Positions 1 to 9,564 of a stretch of DNA of 64,000 nt are shown here, piece after piece. A program made the translations under genes and the position numbers. Location of the stretch: assembly GCF_039994875.1 (NCBI RefSeq), contig NZ_CP121196.1, positions 1,054,001-1,118,000 of the forward strand, read 5' to 3'. How positions within the stretch are numbered: position 1 is the stretch's first letter; every line of letters begins with the position of its first letter. The notes under the pieces are model-generated. The model was given only the letters and a program-made list of their open reading frames with translations, did not search any database and had not been told where the DNA came from. This DNA comes from Telmatobacter sp. DSM 110680. Lineage in GTDB: Bacteria; Acidobacteriota; Terriglobia; Terriglobales; Acidobacteriaceae.

Positions 1-1025
1 CTGACGGGCCTTTGCTGCGCACTGGTAGTCAGCAGATCGATGATGTCGTCGAGGCGTGCCTGGTAGTAAAGCAGTAGATGGCCGCGTGCCAGTTCAATCG
101 CATCGCGCGTCACCTCCGGCGTCACAAACGGATTGCCGTCGCGATCGCCTCCGATCCACGAGCCGAAGCGCAGCACCTGCGGCAACTCATGCGCCTCGAT
201 CTCGAGGTCGTATGCAGCGCGAAGTGCTTCGGATATCTCGCGGTACAAACCCCACAGTGTTTCGAAGATGGAGACGTCGTAGTAGTCGAGTCCCATCTTC
301 ACTTCGTCGTACACGGTTGGCCTGCGCGACCGCACTTCATCGGTCTGCCAGAGGCTGGTGATCTCGGCGCGGATCGCTTCTTCCAGCCGCACCAAATCCT
401 GTTCTGGAACTGGGATGCGATCGAGCGTGGCAAGGAATTCGCCGATGCGCCGGCGTTTGAACATCACGGATCGCCGCGCGACTTCGGTGGGATGAGCGGT
501 GAATACCGGGACAATGAGGATGCGTCGAAGCCAGTCCATGGCCTCATCGGCGGTGATGCCCACTCGCCGCATCTCGCACAAGGTTCCGGCCAGCGATCCA
601 CGTTGACGCCCCTTGGCTCCGCTCAATTGCAAAGCGATTCGCCGCCGCTTGCGGTGATTGGTTTCGGCTAGGTTGATCAGCTCAAAATAAAACGCAAACG
701 CGCGTGTAAGTAGGATGGCCCGTTCGGCCGGCAGAGAATGGACCAATTCGAGCGCCTTCGCTCCCTGGCGCTCGGCTTCTTTCTCGTCACCGCGGGCCTC
801 GGCATCGCGTCTTGCGATAGTTCCTTGCCGCAGAGCCTCGACGTGATCGAAGAGGTCTTCGCCTGCCTGCTCCCGCAATACCTCACCCAGGAGTGTGCCC
901 AGCGAGCGTACATCGCGCCGCAGGGGAGCTTCCTTGAGATCACCCGAGCGTGCTTCAAGCTCCGCCAGTCGCTGCGACCAGCTTTCCGGATTCCACAAAA
1001 GCGCCATCGTCTCTTGATTATGCAT
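1..1025 (-). CDS. ppc: Phosphoenolpyruvate carboxylase, N-terminal part (runs off window)
   Basis: The minus strand is open from the window edge to an ATG at 1025, giving about 341 residues of a protein that is usually near 900. It carries two PEP carboxylase signatures: FTAHPTEVARRS, with the catalytic histidine, and GSWIGGDRDGNPFVT. The enzyme adds bicarbonate to phosphoenolpyruvate to make oxaloacetate, which refills the TCA cycle. The start is uncertain. ATG 1025 (MHNQET...) has no clear ribosome site, while the in-frame ATG at 1007 is preceded by AAGAG and may be the true start. The gene lies about 20 bases downstream of the ABC-F gene on the same strand and may be co-transcribed with it. 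The C-terminal two thirds are outside the window. Confidence 0.95.
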   Translation of the reverse strand, partial: MHNQETMALLWNPESWSQRLAELEARSGDLKEAPLRRDVRSLGTLLGEVLREQAGEDLFDHVEALRQGTIARRDAEARGDEKEAERQGAKALELVHSLPAERAILLTRAFAFYFELINLAETNHRKRRRIALQLSGAKGRQRGSLAGTLCEMRRVGITADEAMDWLRRILIVPVFTAHPTEVARRSVMFKRRRIGEFLATLDRIPVPEQDLVRLEEAIRAEITSLWQTDEVRSRRPTVYDEVKMGLDYYDVSIFETLWGLYREISEALRAAYDLEIEAHELPQVLRFGSWIGGDRDGNPFVTPEVTRDAIELARGHLLLYYQARLDDIIDLLTTSAQQRPV

Positions 1026-1045
1026 GACCGGAAATGAGGGCCGTC

Positions 1046-3046
1046 TCAGGAGTTTGCTGATTGGCCTTCCAACTGCAGCGTCAAGTCTTCCCACTCGGTC
1101 GTAAGCGATGCGAGTTGAGATCGCAATTCAGCGGCGAGATCGGAAAGTCGCTGTGTCTCCGCTGCCGAAATGTAGACTCCAAGTTGTTCTTCGGTCGTCG
1201 CGATCGAGGCCTCAACCCGTGGAATTTCCTCCTCGAGAAACACGCACCGCTCTTCCATCTGTTTCTGCTTGATCGGATTCAGACGTCGTATCCGACCATC
1301 CCTAACTCCATTCGATCCATCAGGTCCGCCTTCGATGACGATGGTCCCGATCCGGGTTGGAGTCGTAGACACTTCGGACCGTGCTTGCGCCTGGGCAAAA
1401 ACTGGTTTCGGAGAGGGGGTGGCAGCCGTCGCCGCAGCGGCCAGCTCTTCCTTCTTCCTCAGATAGTCTTCGTAGTTGCCGGGATAGGTGTTGATTACAC
1501 CGTTCTCCACCTCGATAACGCGTGTCGCCAGGCGATCAATGAAGTAGCGATCGTGAGAGACGAAAACTACCGTGCCGGAGAAGGCCGCAATGGCTTCAAG
1601 CAAAACGTCTTTGGCACGCATGTCCAGGTGGTTTGTTGGCTCGTCGAGCAGAAGGAAGTTCGAAGGCGATACGAGAATTCGCGCCAGGGCGTAGCGGTTG
1701 CGCTCTCCGCCTGAAAGCACGCCCAGCGGTTTGAATACATCGTCGCCTGAAAACAGAAAGCAGCCGAGCAGGGAGCGCAATTCCGATTCCGGCACTTTCA
1801 TGGCGGCGCGGCTCATGTCATCGAGCATGCGTGAGTCGCCATCCAGAACCTTGTACTGGTCCTGTGCAAAATATTCACTGAGCACATTGTGGCCAAGCTT
1901 GACGATGCCGGAGGTCGGCTTTTCCACCCCGCTGAGCAGCTTGATCAACGTGGATTTGCCCGCGCCATTGACCCCCACAAGGGCTACGCGATCTCCGCGC
2001 TCAATCGTGAACCGGGCATTGCTGAAGACTTGTTTCTCGCCATAGCTTTTTGCGAGTCCTTCAGCTTCCACGACGTTCCTGCCCGAAGGCGGAGGCTGCG
2101 GGAATTTGAAATGGATGATCGGCTCTTCCTCGGGAATCTCGATCCGCTCAATCTTCTCGAGCTCCTTGATGCGCGACTGCACTTGTTTTGCCTTGGTGGC
2201 CTGTGCTCGAAACCGGTTGATGAATGCTTCAAGATGCTCGATCTGATCGCGCTGGTTTTTGTACGATGCATTCAACTGCGCACGCCGCTCATCTTTCTGC
2301 GAGAGATACTTCGTGTAGTTGCCCTGGAAGATGGTGAGGCGCTTGTTCCATATCTCCACCGTGCGATCGATGGTTACGTCAAGAAAATAGCGGTCATGCG
2401 AGATGAGAATATATCCGAACGGATAGTTGTGGAGATAGTCTTCGAGCCAGTTGCGCGTTTCAAGATCAAGGTGGTTGGTGGGCTCATCCAGCAGCAGCAA
2501 GTTCGGTTTTGCGAGCAGCAGTTTGGCCAGCGCAATACGCATCTGCCAACCGCCGGAGAACTCGTCTACCTGGCGCGACCAGTCTTCCTTGCCGAATCCT
2601 AGACCGGTAAGAACGGAGCCGACCTGCGCGTCGAGGGCGTACCCGTCGAGCGCATGAAACCGCTCCTGCAGCATGGAGTAGCGCTCTGCGGCCGCCTCAT
2701 ACTCAGGACTCGCGTGATCTAGTTCGGAAAGCTGCGCGGCGGTTTGCTCAATCTCGCCTTCCATGGCGCGCAACTCGTCGAACACGCTCAGGCACTCGTC
2801 AAAAACCGTGCGGCCGCTCAGACGTAGTCCCTCCTGAGGGAGGTATCCGATGCTCATGCCCCGCGTAAGCTGCATGGTCCCGTAGTCGAGCGACTCAAGA
2901 CCCGCCAGCACTTTCATAAGGGTGGATTTGCCGGTGCCATTGGCGCCGACCAGCGCAGTCTTTTCCTTGCTGCGGATCAGCCAGTTGGCTTCAGTGAACA
3001 GCACACGGGGGCCGAAGCGCTTGCCAGCATTTTGAAGTGAGAGCAT
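1046..3046 (-). CDS. ABC-F family ATPase (YheS/Uup-like)
   Basis: A 666-residue protein with two ABC ATPase domains and no membrane segment, the architecture of ABC-F proteins, which act on the ribosome rather than in transport. Domain 1 has Walker A GANGTGKST (about residues 34-42), signature FSGGWQMR and Walker B LLLLDEPTNHLDLE. Domain 2 has GVNGAGKST, LSGGERNR and FLLLDEPTNHLDM. Between them lies a charged helical linker (around residues 240-310) that contacts the tRNA sites in characterised members. The C-terminal 130 residues contain a low-complexity Ala/Pro/Thr stretch and a charged coiled-coil-like tail. Which ABC-F subfamily it belongs to cannot be settled by eye. A role in translation of difficult sequences or in antibiotic protection is inferred from the family. 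Confidence 0.93.
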   Translation of the reverse strand: MLSLQNAGKRFGPRVLFTEANWLIRSKEKTALVGANGTGKSTLMKVLAGLESLDYGTMQLTRGMSIGYLPQEGLRLSGRTVFDECLSVFDELRAMEGEIEQTAAQLSELDHASPEYEAAAERYSMLQERFHALDGYALDAQVGSVLTGLGFGKEDWSRQVDEFSGGWQMRIALAKLLLAKPNLLLLDEPTNHLDLETRNWLEDYLHNYPFGYILISHDRYFLDVTIDRTVEIWNKRLTIFQGNYTKYLSQKDERRAQLNASYKNQRDQIEHLEAFINRFRAQATKAKQVQSRIKELEKIERIEIPEEEPIIHFKFPQPPPSGRNVVEAEGLAKSYGEKQVFSNARFTIERGDRVALVGVNGAGKSTLIKLLSGVEKPTSGIVKLGHNVLSEYFAQDQYKVLDGDSRMLDDMSRAAMKVPESELRSLLGCFLFSGDDVFKPLGVLSGGERNRYALARILVSPSNFLLLDEPTNHLDMRAKDVLLEAIAAFSGTVVFVSHDRYFIDRLATRVIEVENGVINTYPGNYEDYLRKKEELAAAATAATPSPKPVFAQAQARSEVSTTPTRIGTIVIEGGPDGSNGVRDGRIRRLNPIKQKQMEERCVFLEEEIPRVEASIATTEEQLGVYISAAETQRLSDLAAELRSQLASLTTEWEDLTLQLEGQSANS

Positions 3047-3073
3047 TTCCCTTCTATTTTCGCAGAAGAGCGG

Positions 3074-4432
3074 CTACTGCAGGCCGCCGCTCGGTGCAGG
3101 CGCCGTGGGCTGTGATGGCGGCCGGGCGGGCAACGTTGGATTGGGAGTCGAAGTCTTCAGGGCTTCCAGGTTGCTCTGTACCTTCTGCCACTTGCCCGGA
3201 TCCTTCTTTGCATCGCTCGGCACCGCTGCGTTCGCATAGAAATCGAGGATGTTCTTCTGCAGCGGAGTTGTCAGCTGGTCGAATTTCTTATCGACCAGCT
3301 GCGCCAATAGCTTGGCATAGACATCGTCCGCCAGAATGTACTCGCCGGCGATGGTAGCCTTACCGCTGTCAAGATCGTTGTCGGCCAGCTTGAGTTGCTT
3401 TGAATGAGATTCCTTGAGCAACGAGCCGTACTTGTCGACCGTCTGATTGATGCTGGTGAAGTAGAGATTCTCTGTTTTGGGTGTGGGGATGTTGAAATCC
3501 AAAGCTTTGAGCGGACCCACTTTGGGCAGCACACGCAGAATCACAGAGAGCAAACGCACCCCGAATCCGGCATGTTGATAATTCTTCCCCCAGGATTTTT
3601 CGTAGTCCGCACGCTTGAGGCGATAAATGAACTTTTGCTTCTGGAAGTTCGGCACCTCGCGCATGATCTCCTTTTTGTGCGTTCGAAGGGCTACCTGCGT
3701 CATGTGCGGAATGAGGGAGCTGACCGAGTAACGAAATGAGCCGATAGCCAAGTCTTCATGGGGCAGCACGTCTTTCAGTTCAACTCCATACACGACCGGG
3801 AACACGCGTTCGAGAAGATCTTTGGACACTTCGAAGCCAATGAAGTCGTGATACTGCTGAGGTGCGTAGCGCTCCTTGGCGACCTGCGCCATGTCGAATC
3901 CGAATTCGGTGCGAATGTGCGCGGTTTTGTCTTGAGCGTAGAGAACGAACGGACCAAAACGTGCGCGAAGCTTGGGATAGGTGAGAGAGACGGCTTGGTT
4001 CACGGCTGGATGACCGGTGATGTCCGCGGTGTAATGCGACAACGCGCCGAGAGCAAAAGCGTACTCATCGGCCGTCTGGCTCTCCTTGATCAATTCAGCA
4101 ACGAAGTCTCCGCTGCGGACGTAGTGCACCAGATCGCTGAACTCTTTATTGCCGAAGGGATAGTAGCCCATGTCCTGAATCACGGCACCGCCGTATGCGT
4201 AGGCGTGAGCTTCGCGCATCTGATCATCGGTGAGACCGGGATAGCGGGCAAGGATCATGGGACGAAGCTGATCGTTCCAGAGCAGGTCAATGATCTCTTC
4301 GTGCGTCAAAACGGAATAGGCGTGCGAAGGCGCGCTGCTAATGAGAAGGACGAGCAGAACCGCGAATGCTCGGATTGTCGCAAAGAGGGGAGTTAGACAG
4401 AGGGTTTTGCGGAAGTTGAATAATCTAAGCAT
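3074..4432 (-). CDS. Secreted zinc-dependent phospholipase C-like protein
   Basis: A 452-residue protein with a hydrophobic signal peptide ending near SSAPSHA (about residue 38), so probably exported. The mature part begins YSVLTHEEIIDLLW and has conserved-looking metal-ligand motifs of the zinc-dependent phospholipase C/S1-P1 nuclease fold: THEEI near the N-terminus, ALGALSHYTADITGH around residues 130-145, and DKTAHIRTEFGFD. These match uncharacterised proteins annotated as zinc-dependent phospholipase C family. The substrate is unknown. The C-terminus is a Pro/Thr/Ala-rich tail. It lies between the ABC-F gene and the L,D-transpeptidase on the same strand, with short gaps, but no functional link is evident. 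Confidence 0.8.
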   Translation of the reverse strand: MLRLFNFRKTLCLTPLFATIRAFAVLLVLLISSAPSHAYSVLTHEEIIDLLWNDQLRPMILARYPGLTDDQMREAHAYAYGGAVIQDMGYYPFGNKEFSDLVHYVRSGDFVAELIKESQTADEYAFALGALSHYTADITGHPAVNQAVSLTYPKLRARFGPFVLYAQDKTAHIRTEFGFDMAQVAKERYAPQQYHDFIGFEVSKDLLERVFPVVYGVELKDVLPHEDLAIGSFRYSVSSLIPHMTQVALRTHKKEIMREVPNFQKQKFIYRLKRADYEKSWGKNYQHAGFGVRLLSVILRVLPKVGPLKALDFNIPTPKTENLYFTSINQTVDKYGSLLKESHSKQLKLADNDLDSGKATIAGEYILADDVYAKLLAQLVDKKFDQLTTPLQKNILDFYANAAVPSDAKKDPGKWQKVQSNLEALKTSTPNPTLPARPPSQPTAPAPSGGLQ

Positions 4433-4524
4433 TTATCGATCTTTCTAAAACAGAAAAACAACTTCGTGATTTAAACGATAGTCTTTTCAATTGGATGCCT
4501 TACGGGAGACTGGCGTTGTACCCT

Positions 4525-5094
4525 TCAGGGACGTATCTCAACCGGGGTGTTGATGGGAACCAGCTTCCAGACCTCATCCATCTCTTCATCGGTGACAGCG
4601 ATGCATCCGAGTGTCCAGTCGTAGAGGCGATGGCGGGCGCCGATCCATCCTTTTCCATTTGGCAAGCCGTGAATCATGATGGCGCCGCCCGGACGCACTC
4701 CGAGTTTGGCAGCGCGCTTGCGATCTTCAGGATTGGGATAGGAAACGTGCAGAGCCTTGTAGTAGGAACTGTGTTCGAACTTTGCGTCGATGATGTAGTG
4801 GCCCTCCGGTGTGCGGGCGTCGCCTTCGCGCTGCTTGGGAGCGAGGCCGCCGCTGCCCAGCGCGACCTTGTAAGCACGCATAACCTTTCCGCCGGCCAGA
4901 AGCTCCATCAAGTGATCTTTCTTCAGGATCAGGATCGAATCAGCCTTTTCAAGCTTCTGCGCAGTAGAATCAGTCCGATTGCCAGCAAAAGCCGTCGCTG
5001 CAAATGCGCAGAGAACCAGGAAACATCCGCGGACGAGAAGACGCTTTAGTCGGGTTGAGCTCGGGCGGAAACGCATGCGGACACTGTAAACCAT
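4525..5094 (-). CDS. L,D-transpeptidase (YkuD domain) family protein
   Basis: A 189-residue exported protein. After an N-terminal hydrophobic stretch (LLVRGCFLVLCAFAATAFAG) it has a YkuD catalytic domain with the signature HGLPNGKGW followed by DWTLGCIAV, so the active-site histidine and the [S/T]xGC cysteine are both present. It also has the GDARTPEGHYIID segment typical of ErfK/YafK proteins. Such enzymes make 3-3 crosslinks in peptidoglycan or attach proteins to it. The size is close to the YafK/YnhG type without extra binding modules. The gene is divergent from the CoA-transferase operon, with about 110 bases between them. Confidence 0.88.
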   Translation of the reverse strand: MVYSVRMRFRPSSTRLKRLLVRGCFLVLCAFAATAFAGNRTDSTAQKLEKADSILILKKDHLMELLAGGKVMRAYKVALGSGGLAPKQREGDARTPEGHYIIDAKFEHSSYYKALHVSYPNPEDRKRAAKLGVRPGGAIMIHGLPNGKGWIGARHRLYDWTLGCIAVTDEEMDEVWKLVPINTPVEIRP

Positions 5095-5205
5095 TCTTCT
5101 GCCATGGAAAACGGACGGATGGTTACTTGGCGGCGGTCATGCAACTCGTGTAAAACAAGCGACGGGGCGCAACAAGGCGCGACTTGATCTTACCGTCACT
5201 TCAAC

Positions 5206-5904
5206 GTGAACAAACTCTTCCCCAATCCGAAGGCTGCGCTGGAGGGAATCGTACGCGATGGCATGTTGCTCGCGGTGGGCGGCTTCGGGCTTTGCGGAAT
5301 TCCCGAGGAACTGATTCTTGCTTTGCGCGACACAGGCGTACGCGGCCTGACGGTCGCCAGCAATAACGCCGGTGTTGATGGTGCCGGGCTGGGGTTGCTG
5401 CTGGCAACGCACCAGATCAAGAAGATGATTTCAAGTTACGTCGGCGAGAACGCGGAGTTTGAGCGGCAATTCCTGTCGGGAGAGATTGAGGTGGAGTTCA
5501 GTCCGCAGGGTACCTTGGCGGAACGCATGCGAGCAGGCGGCGCGGGCATTCCCGGGTTCTACACGCGTACTGGAGTCGGCACCATCATCGCCGAAGGAAA
5601 AGAGCACAAGGACTTCGACGGCAAAACGTACATTCTTGAGCGTGGGATTGTGGCGGACCTGGCGCTGGTGAAGGCATGGAAGGCTGATCTGGATGGGAAC
5701 CTGATCTATCGCCGGACCGCGCGCAACTTCAATCCCAATGCAGCGACGTGCGGCAGGGTCACGGTTGCTGAAGTGGAAGAAATCGTTCAGCCCGGTGAAC
5801 TCGATCCGGACGAGATTCACACGCCGGGTATCTTTGTTCATCGGCTGCTTCACATCCCTCATCCAGTCAAGCGGATCGAGAAGAAGACCACGAGGGAGGG
5901 TTGA
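5206..5904 (+). CDS. scoA: 3-oxoacid CoA-transferase, subunit A
   Basis: A 232-residue protein starting [12 protein letters not shown] from a GTG codon. It carries the [13 protein letters not shown] segment and ASNNAG, typical of SCOT/AtoD alpha subunits. With subunit B it transfers CoA from succinyl-CoA to acetoacetate, giving acetoacetyl-CoA. Both leucine and tyrosine breakdown, encoded on either side of this region, release acetoacetate, so the context fits ketone body activation. The stop codon overlaps the start of subunit B (TGATG at 5902-5906), which implies translational coupling. Succinyl-CoA as donor is inferred from the family; acetyl-CoA-dependent AtoD enzymes look similar. Confidence 0.93.
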   Translation: MNKLFPNPKAALEGIVRDGMLLAVGGFGLCGIPEELILALRDTGVRGLTVASNNAGVDGAGLGLLLATHQIKKMISSYVGENAEFERQFLSGEIEVEFSPQGTLAERMRAGGAGIPGFYTRTGVGTIIAEGKEHKDFDGKTYILERGIVADLALVKAWKADLDGNLIYRRTARNFNPNAATCGRVTVAEVEEIVQPGELDPDEIHTPGIFVHRLLHIPHPVKRIEKKTTREG

Positions 5905-6542
5905 TGCGCATGGGCTGGACACGCAACCAGATGGCTGCACGTGCCGCAAAGGAGTTGCAGGATGGCTACTATGTCAACCTGGGCATCGGCATCCCTACGC
6001 TGGTTGCCAATTACATTCCGCAGGGAATTACTGTAACCCTGCAATCGGAAAACGGACTGCTGGGTATGGGACCTTATCCCCTGGTGTCGGAGTTGGATGC
6101 CGATCTCATCAACGCCGGCAAGGAGACCGTTACGTTCGTGCCGGGAGCCTCGACGTTTTCTAGCGCCGATTCGTTCGCGATGATCCGTGGCGGGCACATT
6201 GATCTGGCAATTCTGGGTGCGATGCAGGTGTCAGAACGGGGCGATCTGGCCAACTGGATGATTCCCGGGAAGCGCGTCAAAGGCATGGGCGGGGCCATGG
6301 ATCTTGTGTCAGGCGTTCGCCGCGTAATCGTGCTGATGGAACACAATACACCCGATGGCGGTATGAAGCTGTTGCGCGAATGTACATTGCCCTTGACGGG
6401 AAGCGCAGCTGTACACCGCATCATCACCGATCTTTGCGTTCTCGATGTAACTCAAAGCGGGTTTGAGGCATTCGAAATGGCAGATGGCGTGACGCGCGAC
6501 ATAGTGGAAATGCGCAGCGATGCTCCGATTCATTTTCGCTGA
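5904..6542 (+). CDS. scoB: 3-oxoacid CoA-transferase, subunit B
   Basis: A 212-residue partner of the preceding gene. The ATG at 5904 was chosen because it overlaps the subunit A stop by one base and is preceded by GGGAGGG. A TTG one codon upstream is less likely. It contains the active-site segment [13 protein letters not shown], whose glutamate forms the thioester with CoA, then [14 protein letters not shown] and a long [14 protein letters not shown] motif, all typical of SCOT/AtoA beta subunits. It ends one base before the stop of the convergent enoyl-CoA hydratase gene, so there is no room for an independent terminator. Confidence 0.93.
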   Translation: MRMGWTRNQMAARAAKELQDGYYVNLGIGIPTLVANYIPQGITVTLQSENGLLGMGPYPLVSELDADLINAGKETVTFVPGASTFSSADSFAMIRGGHIDLAILGAMQVSERGDLANWMIPGKRVKGMGGAMDLVSGVRRVIVLMEHNTPDGGMKLLRECTLPLTGSAAVHRIITDLCVLDVTQSGFEAFEMADGVTRDIVEMRSDAPIHFR

Positions 6543-6543
6543 G

Positions 6544-7323
6544 TTAGCGTTTCCAAACGGGCTTTCTCTTTTCAAGAAATGCGGAGACACCTTCGCGGAA
6601 ATCTGCCGTCTCGCGCGACTCTGCATTGGCTTGCATAGCGGCTACGATAGCGGCGTCAAGCCACGCTCGGTTTTGTGCGGCAAGCAACTGTTTGGTTGCG
6701 CTTATCGATTCAGTGCTGTTGCACATCAATGATTTCGCCAAGGCGATCGCGCGGGGCGCTAGTTCTTCACGCTCGACAATTTCATTGACCAAACCCAGGT
6801 GTAGCGCTTCCGTCGCACCGAACAGGCGACCGGTAAGAAGCAGGTCGCGGCAACGCTTGTCGCCAACCTGAAGCGCCAGAAATGCTGAGACCAGGGCTGG
6901 AACGAAGCCGATGCGAACCTCTGTGAAGCCGAAGCGGGCAGCGGGGGTGGCGAGGGTGAAGTCGCAGAGAGTTGCCAGCCCGGTCCCTCCTGCAATCGCA
7001 GGCCCGTTAACGGCGGCAATGGTCGGTACGGGCAACTCATAGAGCGCAACGAAAAGCCGGGCGAGCCGTTCGGCATCTGCGCGATGTTCCGCTGCCGTTT
7101 TGTCACGCATCGCCTGCAATTCAGAGAGATCAAGTCCGGAGCAGAACGCATCTCCCGCGCCGGTGAGAATCAAGGCGCAGCATCGGGTCGCGGCAGTATC
7201 CTCGAATACGCTGATCAACTCTGTCTGCATCTCCTGGGTCATCGCATTGCGGCGATCAGGACGATTCAGGGTGACTACGCGAATGGGGTGGCTTTCCTTT
7301 AACAGGATCGTTTTATAGTTCAC
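6544..7323 (-). CDS. Enoyl-CoA hydratase/isomerase family protein (probable methylglutaconyl-CoA hydratase)
   Basis: A 259-residue crotonase-fold protein. The start is GTG at 7323, preceded by AGGAG at good spacing. Crotonase marks include the oxyanion-hole segments GAGDAFCSGLDL and AAVNGPAIAGGTGLATLCD, and the helix TEVRIGFVPALVSAFL. In this fold a Glu in the TEVRIGFVPA region is a usual catalytic position. It is the last gene of a minus-strand cluster (carboxyltransferase, acyl-CoA dehydrogenase, HMG-CoA lyase, this gene) laid out like leucine degradation, where the hydratase step makes HMG-CoA from methylglutaconyl-CoA. That substrate is inferred from the neighbours; sequence alone supports only the crotonase superfamily. 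Confidence 0.88.
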   Translation of the reverse strand: MNYKTILLKESHPIRVVTLNRPDRRNAMTQEMQTELISVFEDTAATRCCALILTGAGDAFCSGLDLSELQAMRDKTAAEHRADAERLARLFVALYELPVPTIAAVNGPAIAGGTGLATLCDFTLATPAARFGFTEVRIGFVPALVSAFLALQVGDKRCRDLLLTGRLFGATEALHLGLVNEIVEREELAPRAIALAKSLMCNSTESISATKQLLAAQNRAWLDAAIVAAMQANAESRETADFREGVSAFLEKRKPVWKR

Positions 7324-7344
7324 GTTCCGCTCCTAATCGCAATC

Positions 7345-8217
7345 TCATTGGACGACCGAACCAAAGCTGCTTGAAATCTCACTATTGGTCACGATCAAAG
7401 AATCGAAAGATCCGAGTTCGGGCAAACTGGCACCATGCGCACGGAGTTCGGCGACAAGAAGTTCCGTGGGTATATTGCCGACCATAATGTCCTGCGCGAA
7501 GGGACAGCCGCCCAGCCCACCGATTGCGGAATCGAATCGACGGCATCCTGATTGAAAGGCAGCTCGAACTCGTTTTGCGGCTTCAAGCGGGCGCGCATGC
7601 AGGTGCACACCGATTTCAATGCTGTCGAATTCTTTGATCACCGTCGAAAGCACGTCTGTAATCTGCTCAGGGTGGGCTAGTCCAACCGTGTCAGCGAGTG
7701 AGATTTCAGTGATTCTGCAGTCGGCGATCAGTTCGCAAGCCTGCAATACTTCATCGATGCTCCACAGATCTCCATACGGATTGCCGAAAGCCATCGAGAC
7801 GTACGCGACCACATTGCGGCCTTCGTCGGCTGCAATCATTTGAATTCTCTGCAACATGTCCAGCGACTCTTCCAGTGTCTGGCGCTGATTGCGGCGAAGA
7901 AATTCAGGCGAGATGGAATAAGGGAACCCCAGAGTTGTAACGGTATCAGTTGCCACAGCCCTCAACGCGCCCTTTTCGTTGACCACGATGCCAATGATTT
8001 CGACATCGGCCAGCGGGGACAACTGCGAAAGAACCTGTTCCGAATCGGCCATCTGGGGAACCGCTGCGGGGGAGACGAAACTCACCGCATCAATGTGGCG
8101 AAATCCGGCATCGATGAGCTTGCGAAGATATCCTGCCTTAATTTCAGGCGAGATATGGCCGGGCAGACCCTGCCATGCATCTCGTGGGCACTCGACAATT
8201 TTGACAGTGTCGCTCAT
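7345..8217 (-). CDS. mvaB: Hydroxymethylglutaryl-CoA lyase (divergent subfamily)
   Basis: A 290-residue TIM-barrel lyase that splits HMG-CoA into acetyl-CoA and acetoacetate. The start is taken at ATG 8217 (MSDTVKIVECPRD); the frame stays open to 8358, but that extension is low-quality and overlaps the acyl-CoA dehydrogenase end. The Arg-Asp pair near the N-terminus, SFVSPAAVPQMAD, the His pair HLHARP, and the catalytic-cysteine loop GGLGGCPFA are present. The usual GLQNE after the first RD is replaced by AWQGLP, which I recall as the form found in Bacteroidetes-type HMG-CoA lyases. The acetoacetate produced would feed the convergent CoA-transferase. Confidence 0.88.
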   Translation of the reverse strand: MSDTVKIVECPRDAWQGLPGHISPEIKAGYLRKLIDAGFRHIDAVSFVSPAAVPQMADSEQVLSQLSPLADVEIIGIVVNEKGALRAVATDTVTTLGFPYSISPEFLRRNQRQTLEESLDMLQRIQMIAADEGRNVVAYVSMAFGNPYGDLWSIDEVLQACELIADCRITEISLADTVGLAHPEQITDVLSTVIKEFDSIEIGVHLHARPLEAAKRVRAAFQSGCRRFDSAIGGLGGCPFAQDIMVGNIPTELLVAELRAHGASLPELGSFDSLIVTNSEISSSFGSVVQ

Positions 8218-8273
8218 TTTATTAAATCTGCGCCACGAATCTCGGCGGCCGAGAAGGCAACGCCGATTGTTCG

Positions 8274-9464
8274 CTAGCCGCGTGACGGATAAACCTTGAG
8301 AATTTCCCTTGCAATCACCATACGCTGAATCTCGCTGGTTCCCTCGCCGATGGTGCATAGCTTTACGTCACGATAATACTTCTCGGCGGGGTAGTCTTTG
8401 ATAAACCCGTAACCGCCAAATAATTGCACGGCATCATCACAGATGCGCACTGCAACTTCGCTCGAGAATAGTTTGGCCATCGACGATTCGCGCGTGACCT
8501 TGCGGCCTGAATCCTTGAGCACGGCAGCGCGCTGGGTGAGCAGGCGCGCGGCATCAAGCTCTGTAGCCATATCTGCCAGCTTCCATTGGATACCCTGAAA
8601 CTCGGCGATCGCTTTGCCGAACTGCTTTCGCTCCTTGACGTATTTGAGGGCTGCGTCCAGTGCGCCGCGCCCGATTCCCAGCGCCAGGGCGGCGATGGAG
8701 ATGCGGCCACCGTCGAGTACGCGCATGGCGTCGATGAACCCTTCGCCTTCGGCACCGAGCAGATTTTCTTCCGGGATTTCGCAGTCCTCAAAAATTAGTT
8801 CGCTGGTATCGCTGGCGCGCAGTCCGAGCTTGTTCTCTTTTTTGCCCGGGCGGAATCCCTTCGTGCCCTTCTCCACGACGAATGCGGAGAGGCCGTGCGT
8901 GCCCTTGCTCTTATCGGTCGAAGCGATGACCACGGCGAGATCGGCGTAGTGGCCATTGGTGATGAAGGTCTTGTTGCCATTGAGCACGTAGCGATCGCCT
9001 TTTTTGATCGCGGTAGTGCGCGAATTGCTGGCGTCGGAGCCTGCTCCTGGCTCGGTCAATCCCCATGCTGCGAGCCATTCGCCGCTCGCCAGCTTCGAAA
9101 CGTACTTTCTCTTCTGCGCTTCGTTTCCGGCAAGGAAAATGTGATTGGTGCCCAGCGAGTTGTGCGCGGCAACAATGATGCCGATGGACCCGTCCACGGC
9201 AGACAGTTCTTCAATCGCGAGAACATAATCGACATACCCGAGGCCCGAGCCACCGTACTCGGGCGGGAAGATGACGCCGAGTAGGCCCATCTGGCCAAGC
9301 TTCTTCACGACCTCAAGAGGGAATTCGCTGGCCTCGTCCCACTTCATCACGTTCGGGGCTATCTCTCGCGCGGCAAAGTCGCGTATCTCGCGACGAAGCT
9401 GTTCCTGCTCCTCTGTCAACACGAAGGGGTACAGGCTTGGATTGGTTTCGAGCGCAACGCTCAT
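8274..9464 (-). CDS. Acyl-CoA dehydrogenase (short-chain type)
   Basis: A 396-residue flavoenzyme of normal length. The start ATG has AGGAG upstream. Motifs include [10 protein letters not shown] (about 135-144), the FAD-binding [10 protein letters not shown], and [20 protein letters not shown]. The catalytic base appears as E374 in IGEGTSEIQ, the arrangement of short-chain and 2-methylbutyryl-type enzymes. Isovaleryl-CoA dehydrogenase instead has Ala there and a Glu in helix G, where this protein has Gly253 ([10 protein letters not shown]). The cluster suggests leucine degradation, but the residue pattern argues against a classical isovaleryl-CoA dehydrogenase. An electron-transfer flavoprotein would be the partner and is not encoded here. 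Confidence 0.93.
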   Translation of the reverse strand: MSVALETNPSLYPFVLTEEQEQLRREIRDFAAREIAPNVMKWDEASEFPLEVVKKLGQMGLLGVIFPPEYGGSGLGYVDYVLAIEELSAVDGSIGIIVAAHNSLGTNHIFLAGNEAQKRKYVSKLASGEWLAAWGLTEPGAGSDASNSRTTAIKKGDRYVLNGNKTFITNGHYADLAVVIASTDKSKGTHGLSAFVVEKGTKGFRPGKKENKLGLRASDTSELIFEDCEIPEENLLGAEGEGFIDAMRVLDGGRISIAALALGIGRGALDAALKYVKERKQFGKAIAEFQGIQWKLADMATELDAARLLTQRAAVLKDSGRKVTRESSMAKLFSSEVAVRICDDAVQLFGGYGFIKDYPAEKYYRDVKLCTIGEGTSEIQRMVIAREILKVYPSRG

Positions 9465-9564
9465 GGGTTTGGCTCCTTTGCGTCCGAGGGCCGACGCCAG
9501 CCTTGGCTGCTAAATGGATAAGATGCCGATTGACGAAGTTCAGAACATTTCCCTAGGCAACTAC

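Noticed and set aside
78..671. A 197-residue plus-strand frame at the window start
   Set aside because: The opposite strand encodes PEP carboxylase with its catalytic motifs in this stretch; the plus-strand frame has no family features.
8218..8358. N-terminal extension of HMG-CoA lyase
   Set aside because: It would overlap the end of the acyl-CoA dehydrogenase gene, and its sequence is Arg-rich and unlike the family; ATG 8217 gives a normal N-terminus.
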